Part shown: positions 20,924-31,155 of the stretch, in pieces
Position numbering within the stretch: position 1 is the first letter of the stretch
Layout of the letters: each line of letters opens with the position of its first letter
NCBI RefSeq assembly: GCF_001654865.1
Contig: NZ_LXEO01000043.1
Location: 1 to 58,048, forward strand
Length of the DNA: 58,048 nt
Reading direction: 5' to 3'
DNA from: Buttiauxella noackiae ATCC 51607
GTDB lineage: Bacteria; Pseudomonadota; Gammaproteobacteria; Enterobacterales; Enterobacteriaceae
Translations under genes and position numbers: made by a program
The notes under the pieces: model-generated
Told to the model about the DNA's origin: nothing
Databases searched by the model: none
The model's input: only the letters and a program-made list of their open reading frames with translations

Positions 20924-21820
20924 TCACGCTCGTGGGTGGTGCTGTTGATGTAGCTTGCGTAAACGTTCGGTTGCTACATGCGTATAAATTTGGGTTGTGG
21001 ACAAATCACTGTGCCCAAGCAACATCTGTACGACTCGTAAATCCGCCCCATGGTTCAGTAAATGCGTGGCAAATGCGTGTCGCAGAACGTGCGGTGACAG
21101 CTTTTCGCTGTCGATTCCGGCCTGCACCGCATAGTGTTTAATGCGATGCCAGAATGTCTGGCGCGTCATTTGTTGGGCTCGATTACTAGGGAAAACAGTA
21201 TCAATCGACACGCCATTGAGCAGCCATGGTCGCCCATGTTCCAGGTAGTTTTCCAGCCAGTAAACGGCTTCTTCACCCATTGGAACCAGACGCTCTTTAT
21301 TACCTTTACCGATGACCCGTACAACTCCTTGACGTAGGCTGACATCACTCATCGTCAGCCCAACTAACTCCGATACACGCAGCCCAGTAGCATACAATAA
21401 TTCGAGCATCGCCTTGTCACGCAGCTCGATTGGCTGGTCAATACAAGGAGCTTGCAGCAGACGTTCTACCTGCGCTTCGCTTAAATCTTTCGGCAAACGT
21501 TGTGGTAGTTTTGGCGATGAAAGCATCACGCTCGGGTCATCTTCGCGTAATTTTTCGCGGTAGAGATATTGAAACAACCGACGAATCGCGCTCAGCATAC
21601 GCGCTGAACTTGTTGCTTTATAGCCACCTTCAAGGCGTTCAGCAAACAGCGACTGCAAATCGCCAGTTTGCACATTCAACAGGCTCAGAGAGTGACGTTC
21701 CAGCCACTCCGCAACCATCTTCAGATCCCGACGGTAGGAGTCTAACGTGTTTTGTGCCAGATTCCGCTCAAGCCAGAGCGCATCAAGAAATTGTTCGATT
21801 CGGGCCAGATCCTGTTCCAC
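20924..21820 (-). CDS. xerD: Site-specific tyrosine recombinase XerD
   Basis: A 298-residue recombinase that with XerC resolves chromosome dimers at dif, activated by FtsK. The SAM-like core-binding domain spans about 1-100; the catalytic domain carries the Arg in ATGLRVSEL, Lys in GKGNKERLV, His/Arg in HVLRHAFATH, His in LLGHSDLST and the Tyr nucleophile in QIYTHV. The start is GTG at 21820. It is the first gene of the xerD-dsbC-recJ-prfB-lysS series and is divergent from fldB; the roughly 100-base gap between them should hold both promoters. Confidence 0.98.
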   Translation of the reverse strand: MEQDLARIEQFLDALWLERNLAQNTLDSYRRDLKMVAEWLERHSLSLLNVQTGDLQSLFAERLEGGYKATSSARMLSAIRRLFQYLYREKLREDDPSVMLSSPKLPQRLPKDLSEAQVERLLQAPCIDQPIELRDKAMLELLYATGLRVSELVGLTMSDVSLRQGVVRVIGKGNKERLVPMGEEAVYWLENYLEHGRPWLLNGVSIDTVFPSNRAQQMTRQTFWHRIKHYAVQAGIDSEKLSPHVLRHAFATHLLNHGADLRVVQMLLGHSDLSTTQIYTHVATERLRKLHQQHHPRA

Positions 21821-21920
21821 TGCAGCCTCACATTTGGCGAATTGTGTCCATTATGCATGATGCACAATGGGATCTGATACACTTGCAATCCTGCACGTTT
21901 TTAAAAGAGTTGTTAACGCG

Positions 21921-22442
21921 ATGAACATTGGCCTTTTTTATGGCTCCAGCACTTGTTACACCGAAATGGCTGCCGAAAAAATTCGTGACATCATTGGCCC
22001 TGAACTGGTGACACTGCACAATCTGAAAGATGATTCACCCGCCATGATGGAACAATACGATGTGTTAATTCTCGGTATCCCCACCTGGGATTTCGGCGAG
22101 TTACAGGAAGACTGGGAAGCCGTCTGGGATCAACTGGATAATCTGCATCTTGAAGGCAAACCGGTGGCACTTTATGGCATGGGCGATCAGCTCGGCTACG
22201 GTGAATGGTTCCTTGATGCTTTGGGCATGCTGCACGACAAACTTGCCCCACGCGGCGCTCAGTTTATTGGCTATTGGCCAACTGAAGGCTACGAGTTTAC
22301 TAGCCCGAAACCGGTTATTGCAGATGGGCAACTGTTCGTAGGCCTGGCGCTTGATGAAACTAATCAGTACGATTTAAGCGATGAACGAATCGAAACCTGG
22401 TGTGAGCAAATTCTTGCAGAAATGGCTGAACATTTTGCCTGA
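21921..22442 (+). CDS. fldB: Flavodoxin 2
   Basis: A 173-residue FMN electron carrier, the E. coli FldB length. The phosphate-binding loop is [13 protein letters not shown] at the N-terminus, and the isoalloxazine-flanking segments are [14 protein letters not shown] (Trp) and [17 protein letters not shown] (Tyr). The ATG at 21921 is used; in-frame upstream codons to 21867 lack a ribosome site and would extend beyond the family N-terminus. In E. coli fldB belongs to the SoxRS oxidative-stress regulon. Convergent with cptA, whose stop lies 7 bases away. Confidence 0.96.
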   Translation: MNIGLFYGSSTCYTEMAAEKIRDIIGPELVTLHNLKDDSPAMMEQYDVLILGIPTWDFGELQEDWEAVWDQLDNLHLEGKPVALYGMGDQLGYGEWFLDALGMLHDKLAPRGAQFIGYWPTEGYEFTSPKPVIADGQLFVGLALDETNQYDLSDERIETWCEQILAEMAEHFA

Positions 22443-22449
22443 AAGCTAA

Positions 22450-22872
22450 TTAAGCTTCCCCACTTCCACTCGCCTGTTGTTGCAGCATCAGGCGACGCAA
22501 ATCACGCCACTCACCTGTATCCATGCTGTCGGCAGACAGCCATAAATGCTGGCAGCGTTTGCGCCCGGCACGACGTAAGCGCAGCATCATGCCACTGCGT
22601 AAAACCCAAGGGGAACCAACGATTTCCCACTCCTGGTTTTGCCAACGCAGATGGTAATCGGTCAGAAGTTTCATTTCGCCCTGGCAGGCATGAATGCGCC
22701 GCTGGCTGCGCACACTGTCAAATACAACCAGCGAAAGTAGCAGCATCCAGATTAGCGTGTAGCTCATCGGCCACGGTATCAGCAGCACTAACAGGGCAAC
22801 CAGACCGTGAGCCAAAAGAGACAGCCATTGTGCACGCCAGGAGACGCGAAGATCAGATTGCCACAGGACCAC
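22450..22872 (-). CDS. cptA: Inner-membrane protein CptA (YgfX)
   Basis: A 140-residue protein with two adjacent membrane helices near the N-terminus ([19 protein letters not shown] and [15 protein letters not shown]) and a soluble C-terminal part. E. coli CptA was described as the toxin partner of SdhE/CptB, acting on FtsZ and MreB; other work links the operon to flavinylation and pigment production. The start is GTG at 22872, lying inside the sdhE frame, so the genes overlap by 20 bases and are coupled. Order and overlap match E. coli. Confidence 0.93.
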   Translation of the reverse strand: MVLWQSDLRVSWRAQWLSLLAHGLVALLVLLIPWPMSYTLIWMLLLSLVVFDSVRSQRRIHACQGEMKLLTDYHLRWQNQEWEIVGSPWVLRSGMMLRLRRAGRKRCQHLWLSADSMDTGEWRDLRRLMLQQQASGSGEA

Positions 22873-23119
22873 GTTCTTTATTCCGTGTCTGAATCAGTGT
22901 CACCATTCGTTGCAGCTCTGTATCTGCTGGTTTGCCATGATTCATTAACCAATTGAACAGGTCTGGATCATCGCTTTCGAGCAAACGGACAAACAACTGC
23001 TTATCCTCAGTGCTTAACGAGTCATATTCATATTCGAAGAATGGCATAATCGAAATATCCAGCTCGCGCATTCCCCGGCGGCACGCCCAATGAATTCGGG
23101 CTTTGTTATTGATATCCAT
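22853..23119 (-). CDS. sdhE: FAD assembly factor SdhE (CptB)
   Basis: An 88-residue cytoplasmic protein that promotes covalent FAD attachment to succinate dehydrogenase and fumarate reductase flavoproteins. The conserved RGMRELD motif (the RGxxE signature that contacts the flavoprotein) lies near residue 15. The ATG at 23119 with AGGAAAG upstream is chosen over the longer frame from 23155 because it gives the family length. It is first in the sdhE-cptA operon and divergent from ygfZ. Confidence 0.96.
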   Translation of the reverse strand: MDINNKARIHWACRRGMRELDISIMPFFEYEYDSLSTEDKQLFVRLLESDDPDLFNWLMNHGKPADTELQRMVTLIQTRNKERGPVAI

Positions 23120-23366
23120 GTGCTCTTTCCTGGTTCTCTGACAAAGTAGGTACAAATGTTAGTGTAACGTGTTTTTATGGCACGCATTAAATGAATGTTA
23201 CCGTTTGCGCGCTTTATCGAAAGAAAAATCTGTAATGCGTTGCAGTGACATTAACCTTGCGAGAAAACTCGTAAGCGCACAACTCGCGTAATCAAACTGC
23301 TTGCATTGCCAGATGGCTCTTTTACCATTGAGCCAATTCATTTGCTCAAAACCCAGGGACATAACT

Positions 23367-24353
23367 ATGGCTTTCACTCCATTTCCTCCGCGTCAGCCTA
23401 CAGCCGCAGCTCGTCTGCCGCTAACACTCATGACTCTTGATGATTGGGCACTGGCAAGCGTGACAGGCAAAGATGCAGAAACCTATCTACAAGGTCAGGT
23501 CACGGCTGACGTTGCACAACTGGCTGCCAACCAGCACACGCTTTGCGCGCATTGTGACGCGAAAGGAAAAATGTGGAGCAACTTGCGTCTGTTCCATCGT
23601 GGCGAGGGTTATGCCTTGATTGAGCGCCGCAACCTGCGTGATGCGCAGCTTGTTGAGCTAAAAAAATATGCAGTATTTTCTAAAGTCACCATCGCTCCAG
23701 ATGATGAAAGCGTGCTGATGGGCGTTGCAGGTTTCCAGGCTCGTGCTGCGCTAGCTAATCTATTTGCTACTCTGCCAGACGCAGAGAATCCGGTTGTACA
23801 AGAAGGTGCGACCACGCTCCTATGGTTCAACTTACCTGCCGAGCGTTTCATGCTGGTGACAGATGAATCTACCGCCCAATTGCTGGCCGAAAAATTACAG
23901 GGCGAAGCACAGCGTAACGACAGCCAGCAATGGCTAGCGCTGGAGATTGAAGCTGGTATTCCGGTAATTGAACCTGTTAACAGTGCGCAGTTCATCCCGC
24001 AGGCAACAAATCTTCAGGCGCTGGGCGGAATTAGCTTCAAAAAAGGTTGTTACACCGGCCAGGAAATGGTGGCTCGGGCGAAATTCCGTGGCGCTAACAA
24101 GCGTGCTCTGTGGTATCTCGCAGGCAAAGCCAGTCGTTTACCGGAAGCCGGTGAAGACCTGGAGTTGAAAATGGGTGATAACTGGCGTCGTACCGGTACG
24201 GTACTTGCAGCCAGTCAGCTTGATGATGGGCGCGTACTGGTGCAGGTTGTGATGAACAACGATCTGGAAGCCAATAGCGTACTGCGCGTTCGCGACGATA
24301 ACGGCAGCGAGCTTGTTATTGAGCGGCTGCCTTATTCATTAGAAGATGAGTAA
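23367..24353 (+). CDS. ygfZ: Folate-binding tRNA-modifying/Fe-S assembly protein YgfZ
   Basis: A 328-residue protein related to the T-protein of glycine cleavage. The signature K-x-G-C-Y-x-G-Q-E is present as [13 protein letters not shown] near residue 225. YgfZ supports the assembly or repair of certain Fe-S enzymes, including MiaB-dependent tRNA modification, with bound tetrahydrofolate. The ATG at 23367 gives the E. coli-like length; the frame extends to 23301 without typical sequence. Divergent from sdhE, another flavin/Fe-S enzyme helper. Confidence 0.96.
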   Translation: MAFTPFPPRQPTAAARLPLTLMTLDDWALASVTGKDAETYLQGQVTADVAQLAANQHTLCAHCDAKGKMWSNLRLFHRGEGYALIERRNLRDAQLVELKKYAVFSKVTIAPDDESVLMGVAGFQARAALANLFATLPDAENPVVQEGATTLLWFNLPAERFMLVTDESTAQLLAEKLQGEAQRNDSQQWLALEIEAGIPVIEPVNSAQFIPQATNLQALGGISFKKGCYTGQEMVARAKFRGANKRALWYLAGKASRLPEAGEDLELKMGDNWRRTGTVLAASQLDDGRVLVQVVMNNDLEANSVLRVRDDNGSELVIERLPYSLEDE

Positions 24354-24363
24354 TTCTGATTAA

Positions 24364-24394
24364 CTGTCGCTCCCGGTTCGGGGGCGACAGATTT
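24364..24394 (+). terminator. Hairpin between ygfZ and trhA
   Basis: Near-perfect 10-bp stem CTGTCGCTCC/GGGGCGACAG with a 7-base loop, then ATTTAA. Placed between convergent genes it may serve both strands; the T-run is short. Confidence 0.6.
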
Positions 24395-25046
24395 AATGGA
24401 TATACAGGTAAATTGCGAGGAAGTGGCAAAAACTGCCGCCCAGCACGAAGCCATGCCAGATAGCATGATTATAAGGAATTCGTTCACAGGCGTAGAAAAT
24501 AACGCCTAACGAGTAAATCACGCCGCCGAGGGCCAGAAGCGTTACGCTGCCCGGAGCCAGTTTGATTACCATCTGGTAAATCACCACCAACGATAACCAG
24601 CCCATCAGCAGATAAGTCACTAACGACAAAACCTCAAAGCGATGCGCGATGGTCAGCTTAAAGAGAATACCTACTAGTGCCAGGCCCCAGATAACAATCA
24701 TCAGCCCGCGCGCCAGAGGCGAGTCCAGCCCGACGAGTAAAAAGGGTGTGTAAGTCCCTGCTATCAGTAAATAGATCGCGCAGTGATCAAAGGTCTTCAA
24801 CCAACGCTTAGCGCGTTGATGGGGAACCGCGTGATAAAGCGTTGAAGCGAGAAACAGCAAAATCATGCTACCACCGTACAGGCTATAACTGGTTATCGCT
24901 GTCACGCTTGCGTTGGTATCAAACGCCTGTACTAGTAATAAAATCAGCCCGACGATCCCAAAAACCAGCCCTATACCGTGGCTAATACTATTGGCGATTT
25001 CCTCCGCCATTGAATATCCTTTCACTATCAATGGTTTGTCAACCAT
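24393..25046 (-). CDS. trhA: Hemolysin III family membrane protein TrhA (YqfA)
   Basis: A 217-residue inner-membrane protein with about seven helices and the PAQR/hemolysin III pattern: [12 protein letters not shown] near the start, SSTLYHA-type [30 protein letters not shown] in the middle, and [17 protein letters not shown] at the end. The conserved histidines and aspartate form the probable metal site. E. coli YqfA has been linked to membrane energetics and fatty-acid homeostasis; no lytic activity should be assumed. The ATG at 25046 with GGGAG upstream matches the E. coli start. Confidence 0.93.
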   Translation of the reverse strand: MVDKPLIVKGYSMAEEIANSISHGIGLVFGIVGLILLLVQAFDTNASVTAITSYSLYGGSMILLFLASTLYHAVPHQRAKRWLKTFDHCAIYLLIAGTYTPFLLVGLDSPLARGLMIVIWGLALVGILFKLTIAHRFEVLSLVTYLLMGWLSLVVIYQMVIKLAPGSVTLLALGGVIYSLGVIFYACERIPYNHAIWHGFVLGGSFCHFLAIYLYIH

Positions 25047-25227
25047 ATGGCAACTCCCGGTGAGACAAAAATGGATAATGCTTAGCACACTCAAATTGAA
25101 GTATGACCGGAACAGCATAACTGAGAATGATTCCAGCTAACACCTGTACGCTAAAATAAATCCATCAGAGCTTATAACGATATCGATACAATAAATTCAC
25201 ACCAATAATTTACTAATGGAGCACAGG

Positions 25228-25824
25228 ATGACGCAGCTATCTTTTGGCGCAATGAGTGAAGTGATTAACTTTCTGATGGAGATCGACAAGCTGAAACTTG
25301 TTGAGCGTCGCACTAAGATTATCGGTCATGGTCGCCCCGAGAACTCAGCTGAACATAGCTGGCATTTTGCCGTAGCAGCCATGAGTCTTGCTCCCTTCGC
25401 GCCAGAGAATGTTGATATTTCCCGCGTCGTCCAGATGGCATTACTACATGATATCGTCGAGATTGATGTCGGTGATGTCCTGGTTTATGACCTTGCCGCT
25501 CGCACAGCCATTGCCGAGAAAGAAGCCGTCGCAGCTGAAAGGTTGTTTGGTTTGTTACCCAAACCACAGAGCACTCTGTTTTTACAGCTCTGGCAGGAAT
25601 ATGAAGCTGGTGCCACAGCCGATTCTCGCTTCGCAGGTGCGCTCGATAGAATCCTGCCTATCCTGCAAAATTTGCATAACGAAGGGCAAAGCTGGCGTGA
25701 GAATGGAATTTCGCTTGAACAAGTATTGAAGCGCAACGCGCTGGTGGGCGAAAGCTGGCCCGAATTATGGCAACATGTCGTCGGTCATTTATATTCAGCG
25801 CAAGAAAAAGGCTGGTTAATTTAA
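25228..25824 (+). CDS. HD domain hydrolase (YfbR/HDDC2-like)
   Basis: A 198-residue cytoplasmic metal-dependent phosphohydrolase. The HD motif ligands are visible as SAEHSWHFAVAA (His) and ALLHDIVEIDVGD (His-Asp), with a late Asp in FAGALDRILPIL. Relatives include 5'-deoxynucleotidase YfbR and human HDDC2. The ATG at 25228 is preferred because GGAGCACAGG lies just before it; a 12-base longer start at 25216 has no ribosome site. It is 15 bases upstream of the RpiR-type gene and probably cotranscribed. E. coli has a different small gene (yqfB) near this place. Confidence 0.87.
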   Translation: MTQLSFGAMSEVINFLMEIDKLKLVERRTKIIGHGRPENSAEHSWHFAVAAMSLAPFAPENVDISRVVQMALLHDIVEIDVGDVLVYDLAARTAIAEKEAVAAERLFGLLPKPQSTLFLQLWQEYEAGATADSRFAGALDRILPILQNLHNEGQSWRENGISLEQVLKRNALVGESWPELWQHVVGHLYSAQEKGWLI

Positions 25825-25839
25825 TTCAGGAAGACCCAG

Positions 25840-26568
25840 ATGTTTACTCATGCAGCAATTGCCAATCTCAATGGCCTGGAAATGCTGGTCTATAACTTTG
25901 TCATCAAAAATCGTGACAAAGTGATGTACATGACAATCCGCGAGTTGGCTGATGCGGTGGGCGTTTCCACGACGACAGTGCTGCGTTTTTGCCGTAAGCT
26001 GAACTGCGAAGGCTATTCTGAATTTCGTGTGCGCTTTAAATTGTATCTTGAACAAAATGATGAGCAGCTGGTTAATTTTGGCCCGAGTGAAATAATCAGC
26101 TTTTTTAAAAGTACCAACAATGAAGAATTTGATAATTTAATTGATCAGGCAGTTGATATAATTTGCTCATCCGAACGAATTATATTTGTCGGAGCAGGGA
26201 CTTCTGGTGCTTTAGCTAAATATGGTGCACGTTTCTTTTCTAATGTCGGAAAATTTAGTAACCATATTGATGACCCTTATTTCCCAGTCACTAATGACAT
26301 GGCGAAAAATGCCCTGGCAATTGTGCTTTCTGTTTCTGGCGAAACAGAAGAGATCCTGCGTTTCGCCAGCCAGTTTAGCCTGCACAACTGTAAAGTGCTC
26401 TCCATTACCAGCCACGAGAACTCAGCGCTGGCAAAGCTTGCGGACTTTAATATCTCCTGGCACATTCCCCTTACACGCGTCGGTGGGGTGTATGACATCA
26501 CCACGCAAATCCCGGTCATTTATATTTTAGAAACCATCGGCCGTAAATTGGCTAAGAAGATGGCATAA
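25840..26568 (+). CDS. MurR/RpiR family transcriptional regulator
   Basis: A 242-residue regulator with an N-terminal RpiR-type helix-turn-helix (about 1-75; MTIRELADAVGVSTTTVLRFCRKL) and a C-terminal SIS sugar-phosphate-binding domain (about 95-230; IIFVGAGTSGALAKYG, VLSVSGETEEI). CAGGAAGA supports the ATG. It precedes the 6-phospho-beta-glucosidase gene bglA, with a long perfect inverted repeat in between, so it most likely senses a phosphorylated beta-glucoside product and controls bglA. E. coli bglA has no such adjacent regulator as far as I know. Confidence 0.92.
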   Translation: MFTHAAIANLNGLEMLVYNFVIKNRDKVMYMTIRELADAVGVSTTTVLRFCRKLNCEGYSEFRVRFKLYLEQNDEQLVNFGPSEIISFFKSTNNEEFDNLIDQAVDIICSSERIIFVGAGTSGALAKYGARFFSNVGKFSNHIDDPYFPVTNDMAKNALAIVLSVSGETEEILRFASQFSLHNCKVLSITSHENSALAKLADFNISWHIPLTRVGGVYDITTQIPVIYILETIGRKLAKKMA

Positions 26569-26591
26569 AAAAACAGCCTGTTTTTTTCATG

Positions 26592-26620
26592 TAACAAATC
26601 ACATAAACCGTGATTTGTTA
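26592..26620. promoter_or_regulatory. Perfect inverted-repeat operator upstream of bglA
   Basis: Arms TAACAAATCAC and GTGATTTGTTA, 11 bp each and exactly complementary, are separated by ATAAACC. It lies 24 bases after the regulator stop and about 115 bases before the bglA ATG. AT-rich arms, no T-run and its site fit a dimeric repressor operator, presumably for the RpiR-type protein, better than a terminator. Confidence 0.65.
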
Positions 26621-26649
26621 TATCGTGACAATTAAATCTCATTTGCTAG

Positions 26650-28167
<1,518 letters not shown>

Positions 28168-28181
28168 TTAATTTGCTCGAT

Positions 28182-28207
28182 ATAACGCCCCATTTTTGGG
28201 GCGTTAT
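28182..28207. terminator. Bidirectional terminator between bglA and the sensor kinase gene
   Basis: Perfect 10-bp stem ATAACGCCCC/GGGGCGTTAT with loop ATTTTT, between convergent genes. It starts 14 bases after the bglA stop and 4 bases beyond the kinase stop. Confidence 0.85.
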
Positions 28208-28210
28208 AAT

Positions 28211-29677
28211 TCAGGTAGGTAATCCAAAACGGAAGCAGGCACCAGTTTCAGGCCCTTCCACCAGCGCAATATCGCTACCATGTAGCTGTAACATCTGGCG
28301 CACTATCATCAGCCCTAATCCACCTACTCTGATGTGCGACTGGTTAACAATAGACGGGCGCACAAACAGCCCCTCTTTGAGCTCCTGTGGGATCCCGGGC
28401 CCATTATCGCTTATTTGCACCATCACTTTTTCATCCTCTTTCCACAGGCGAACCGCGACAGTTCCCTGCTCTGGCGTATGGCGAATTGCGTTGTCGAGCA
28501 AGTTAGTCAGCACCCGCTCAATCATCCCCAAATCTGCATCAATCAACGGCAAACCAGGTTGAATATCAGCCACCAGTTGCAACTGACGAGTTTGCGTCAT
28601 AAGTTCGAATTTCTGGAAGACATCCTGCAACAGTTCACTCAGGCAAAAATGCTCTTTTTGTGGTTTCACCACACCGTATTCGAGGCGAGCTAGCTCAAAC
28701 AATGATTGTGCGAGGGTACGTACTTTCTGGCTCTGCGCTAAAGCGATTTCCAGATACCGCTTTTTCTCAGCTTCGGAAAGTGTTGCGGACATAACAGATA
28801 AGCTTTCCAGATAACCGTGAAGTGAGGTTAACGGTGTGCGCAGATCATGAGAAATATTGGCGATAAATTCACGGCGCAGCTGGTCTTGCTGCGAAAGGCG
28901 GTGCCACTGTTCTGAAATCCGCCTCGCCATCATGATAACCCCCTGGCGTAACTGGCTAATTTCATCATTGCTCTCTACTTTTTCGCAAGGGAGTGCGGCC
29001 ATAGCCTGCATTTCTGCCATGCCACCGGTTTCCAGCGCATTCACCTGGCGTGAAAGCGAGCGCAGTGGCCGGGTAATCCAGCGAAATGCCAGCCCCCCAA
29101 CAATCAAACCCAGTAATGCAACCAGGCTTATCGAGAGCAAAACCACTTTAAACAACGTGTTCGACTGCGCGTCGCTGGCAAGCGCATTGTAATTTTCACC
29201 CAGCAAAATGACATATAGATAGCCTTTCACCTGCCCGTTTTGCCGCATAGGTGCCACGCTAAACACTTTTTTGCCATCAAGACTGCGTGGATCATCACCA
29301 TAGATCGGATATTGCCGATCGTTAAGAGCTAACTGGATCGGCGCCAGATCGACTTGATGGCGTTTAATATGATCCGGCGGTGCACCATCGCCAATAATAT
29401 TGCCTTGTTCATCTAACAGATAAACTTCAACGCTCGGGTTTACCGTCATCAAATGATCGAACAAAGTCCGCACTGAATCATTATTCAGGCCATCTTGTCC
29501 AAGAAGTGGATAGCTTTGGTTGATGTGTTCGGCGAGTGAGCCGGAAAGTTGTTGAATCATCGCCTGGCTGTACTGCGTGCTGGTGCGAATTTGCACCCAC
29601 CCCAACAACGAGCAAGAAGTGATAAGCAGTAACGCAAAAACCAGAGTCAGGCGCTGTGAGAGAGTGAGTTTTCGCAT
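28211..29677 (-). CDS. Sensor histidine kinase of the oxidoreductase/MXKDX locus
   Basis: A 488-residue inner-membrane kinase. Helix 1 lies at about 10-30, a periplasmic sensor loop at about 31-175, helix 2 at about 176-198, then HAMP, the dimerisation domain with H277 in FIANISHDLRTPLTS, and the ATPase domain with LLDNAIRHTPE, ISDNGPGIPQE and GGLGLMIVRQM. It starts 3 bases after the response-regulator stop, so the two form an operon. The sensor loop is not one I recognise; it has no cluster of methionine or cysteine that would point to a direct redox sensor. It should sense the stress handled by the divergent operon. Confidence 0.92.
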   Translation of the reverse strand: MRKLTLSQRLTLVFALLLITSCSLLGWVQIRTSTQYSQAMIQQLSGSLAEHINQSYPLLGQDGLNNDSVRTLFDHLMTVNPSVEVYLLDEQGNIIGDGAPPDHIKRHQVDLAPIQLALNDRQYPIYGDDPRSLDGKKVFSVAPMRQNGQVKGYLYVILLGENYNALASDAQSNTLFKVVLLSISLVALLGLIVGGLAFRWITRPLRSLSRQVNALETGGMAEMQAMAALPCEKVESNDEISQLRQGVIMMARRISEQWHRLSQQDQLRREFIANISHDLRTPLTSLHGYLESLSVMSATLSEAEKKRYLEIALAQSQKVRTLAQSLFELARLEYGVVKPQKEHFCLSELLQDVFQKFELMTQTRQLQLVADIQPGLPLIDADLGMIERVLTNLLDNAIRHTPEQGTVAVRLWKEDEKVMVQISDNGPGIPQELKEGLFVRPSIVNQSHIRVGGLGLMIVRQMLQLHGSDIALVEGPETGACFRFGLPT

Positions 29678-29680
29678 GAT

Positions 29681-30391
29681 TTACTCGTGTCGCGGTGCGA
29701 TGAATTTATACCCTTTTCCCCACACCGTCAGAATGAATTCAGGCTCTGCAGGGTTATCTTCAATCTTGATGCGCAGCCGATTGATATGCGTGTTTACCGT
29801 ATGTTCATAGCCTTCGTGTTGATAGCCCCAAACCTGGTTGAGCAAATTCAGCCTGGAAAAGACTTTGCCAGGGTGTTTGGCAAAAAACCACAGCAAGTCA
29901 AACTCACGCGGCGTCAGTTCAACAGGTTGTTCTCTGAGGCGCACATCTCGCGCAAGCGGATCAATTGTAAGTCGGTCAAAAGTCAGTGATCCTGCATCCT
30001 GCATCAGGTTCTGGCTCATCGCTTCCTGGCGGCGGAAAAGTGCTTTAACGCGCGCGACAAGTTCCAGCATCGAAAATGGCTTTGCCAGGTAATCATCGGC
30101 ACCGAGTTCCAGCCCTAAAACCCGGTGCGTTTCACTGGATCGCGCGCTTATCATCACAATCGGCGTATAACGCGTCATGGTGCGGGCGTGGCGGCAGATT
30201 TCCAGTCCATCAACACCCGGAAGCATAAGATCCAAAATCAGCGCATCCCAGCCCCCCTGCTTGAGTAGTTGCAATCCCTGAGTGCCATCTGCCGCATGGA
30301 CAAGCTCATAGCCTTCTTCTCGCAAATGGAGTTGCAGAAGTTCAGCAATATTTTCGTCATCCTCGACGATTAGTAACTTTTTGGGCTTCAT
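29681..30391 (-). CDS. OmpR/PhoB family response regulator of the oxidoreductase/MXKDX locus
   Basis: A 236-residue regulator: receiver domain 1-115 with acidic pair DDEN at 11-14, phosphoacceptor D54 in LILDLMLPG and the Lys of YLAKPFS; C-terminal winged helix (about 135-232) with LTPREFDLLWFFAKHPG and HTVNTHINRLRIKIE. The ATG at 30391 has AAGG upstream; a GTG one codon earlier is possible. It is divergent from the cytochrome gene at 30535, and the 143-base gap should hold its own binding sites. The combination is unlike E. coli HprSR, which is the known two-component control of MsrPQ, but the arrangement is parallel. Confidence 0.93.
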   Translation of the reverse strand: MKPKKLLIVEDDENIAELLQLHLREEGYELVHAADGTQGLQLLKQGGWDALILDLMLPGVDGLEICRHARTMTRYTPIVMISARSSETHRVLGLELGADDYLAKPFSMLELVARVKALFRRQEAMSQNLMQDAGSLTFDRLTIDPLARDVRLREQPVELTPREFDLLWFFAKHPGKVFSRLNLLNQVWGYQHEGYEHTVNTHINRLRIKIEDNPAEPEFILTVWGKGYKFIAPRHE

Positions 30392-30534
30392 CACTTCGCC
30401 TTTTATACCTGCGTTAAAGGAAGTCTATACAACAAACGGACGTGGAGTTATCACATTTAATTTAACTTTTCGTGAGACTTTGGCGAACAGATTTAGACCA
30501 CACTCATTTCAACGCAATAACCGGAAATAAAACG

Positions 30535-31146
30535 ATGGATACTCCAACGTTTCAGGTTAAACCCATCATCGTTCATCCGATGTGGTTGAGGATTTGCCAC
30601 TGGTTGAATGCACTGGCAATGCTTGTCATGGTGGCAAGCGGATGGCGGATTTATAACGCCTCGCCGCTGTTTAATTTTACTTTTCCAGCAGAGTTAACCC
30701 TCGGTGGTTGGTTAGGCGGTGCGTTGCAATGGCATTTTGCCGGGATGTGGTTATTCGGTATAAACGGCGTGGTTTATCTGCTGATTAATATTTTTAGTGG
30801 CCGCCTGAAACGCAAGTTTTGGCCTTTATCACCGCGTGAATTAATAAACGATTTTCTCGCAGCTCTGCGTGGAAAACTGGCTCATGACGATCTGCGCCAT
30901 TACAACACGGTACAAAAAATGGCGTATTTATTCGTCATGATCGACGGGATCATTTTAGTTTGTTCAGGCCTGGTGGTGTGGAAGTCAGTACAGTTTCCAC
31001 TCTTACGCGAATTATTAGGGGGTTATGACAACGCGCGCTTTATCCATTTTTATGCCATGTCTGGAATGGTGGGATTTGTCATCATTCATCTGATTATGGT
31101 GGCGCTGGTGCCAAAAACTTTACTCGCTATGCTGCGTGGGCGATAA
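30535..31146 (+). CDS. b-type cytochrome membrane subunit (YedZ1-like)
   Basis: A 203-residue inner-membrane protein with four main helices and the histidines expected of a cytochrome b561/b6-type electron carrier: IVHPMWLRICHW in helix 1, WHFAGMWLFG in helix 2, and the pair RFIHFYAMSG and VGFVIIHLIM in the last helices. It should pass quinol electrons to the molybdoprotein encoded 9 bases downstream. The ATG at 30535 gives a start just before the first helix; the frame is open from 30472. It is not MsrQ (YedZ) of E. coli, which has a different heme/flavin arrangement. First gene of a three-gene run. Confidence 0.85.
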   Translation: MDTPTFQVKPIIVHPMWLRICHWLNALAMLVMVASGWRIYNASPLFNFTFPAELTLGGWLGGALQWHFAGMWLFGINGVVYLLINIFSGRLKRKFWPLSPRELINDFLAALRGKLAHDDLRHYNTVQKMAYLFVMIDGIILVCSGLVVWKSVQFPLLRELLGGYDNARFIHFYAMSGMVGFVIIHLIMVALVPKTLLAMLRGR

Positions 31147-31155
31147 GGGAAAAAG

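Noticed and set aside
22450..23119. sdhE-cptA as a new toxin-antitoxin system
   Set aside because: This is the conserved enterobacterial sdhE/ygfX operon with a core housekeeping context; it is already described.
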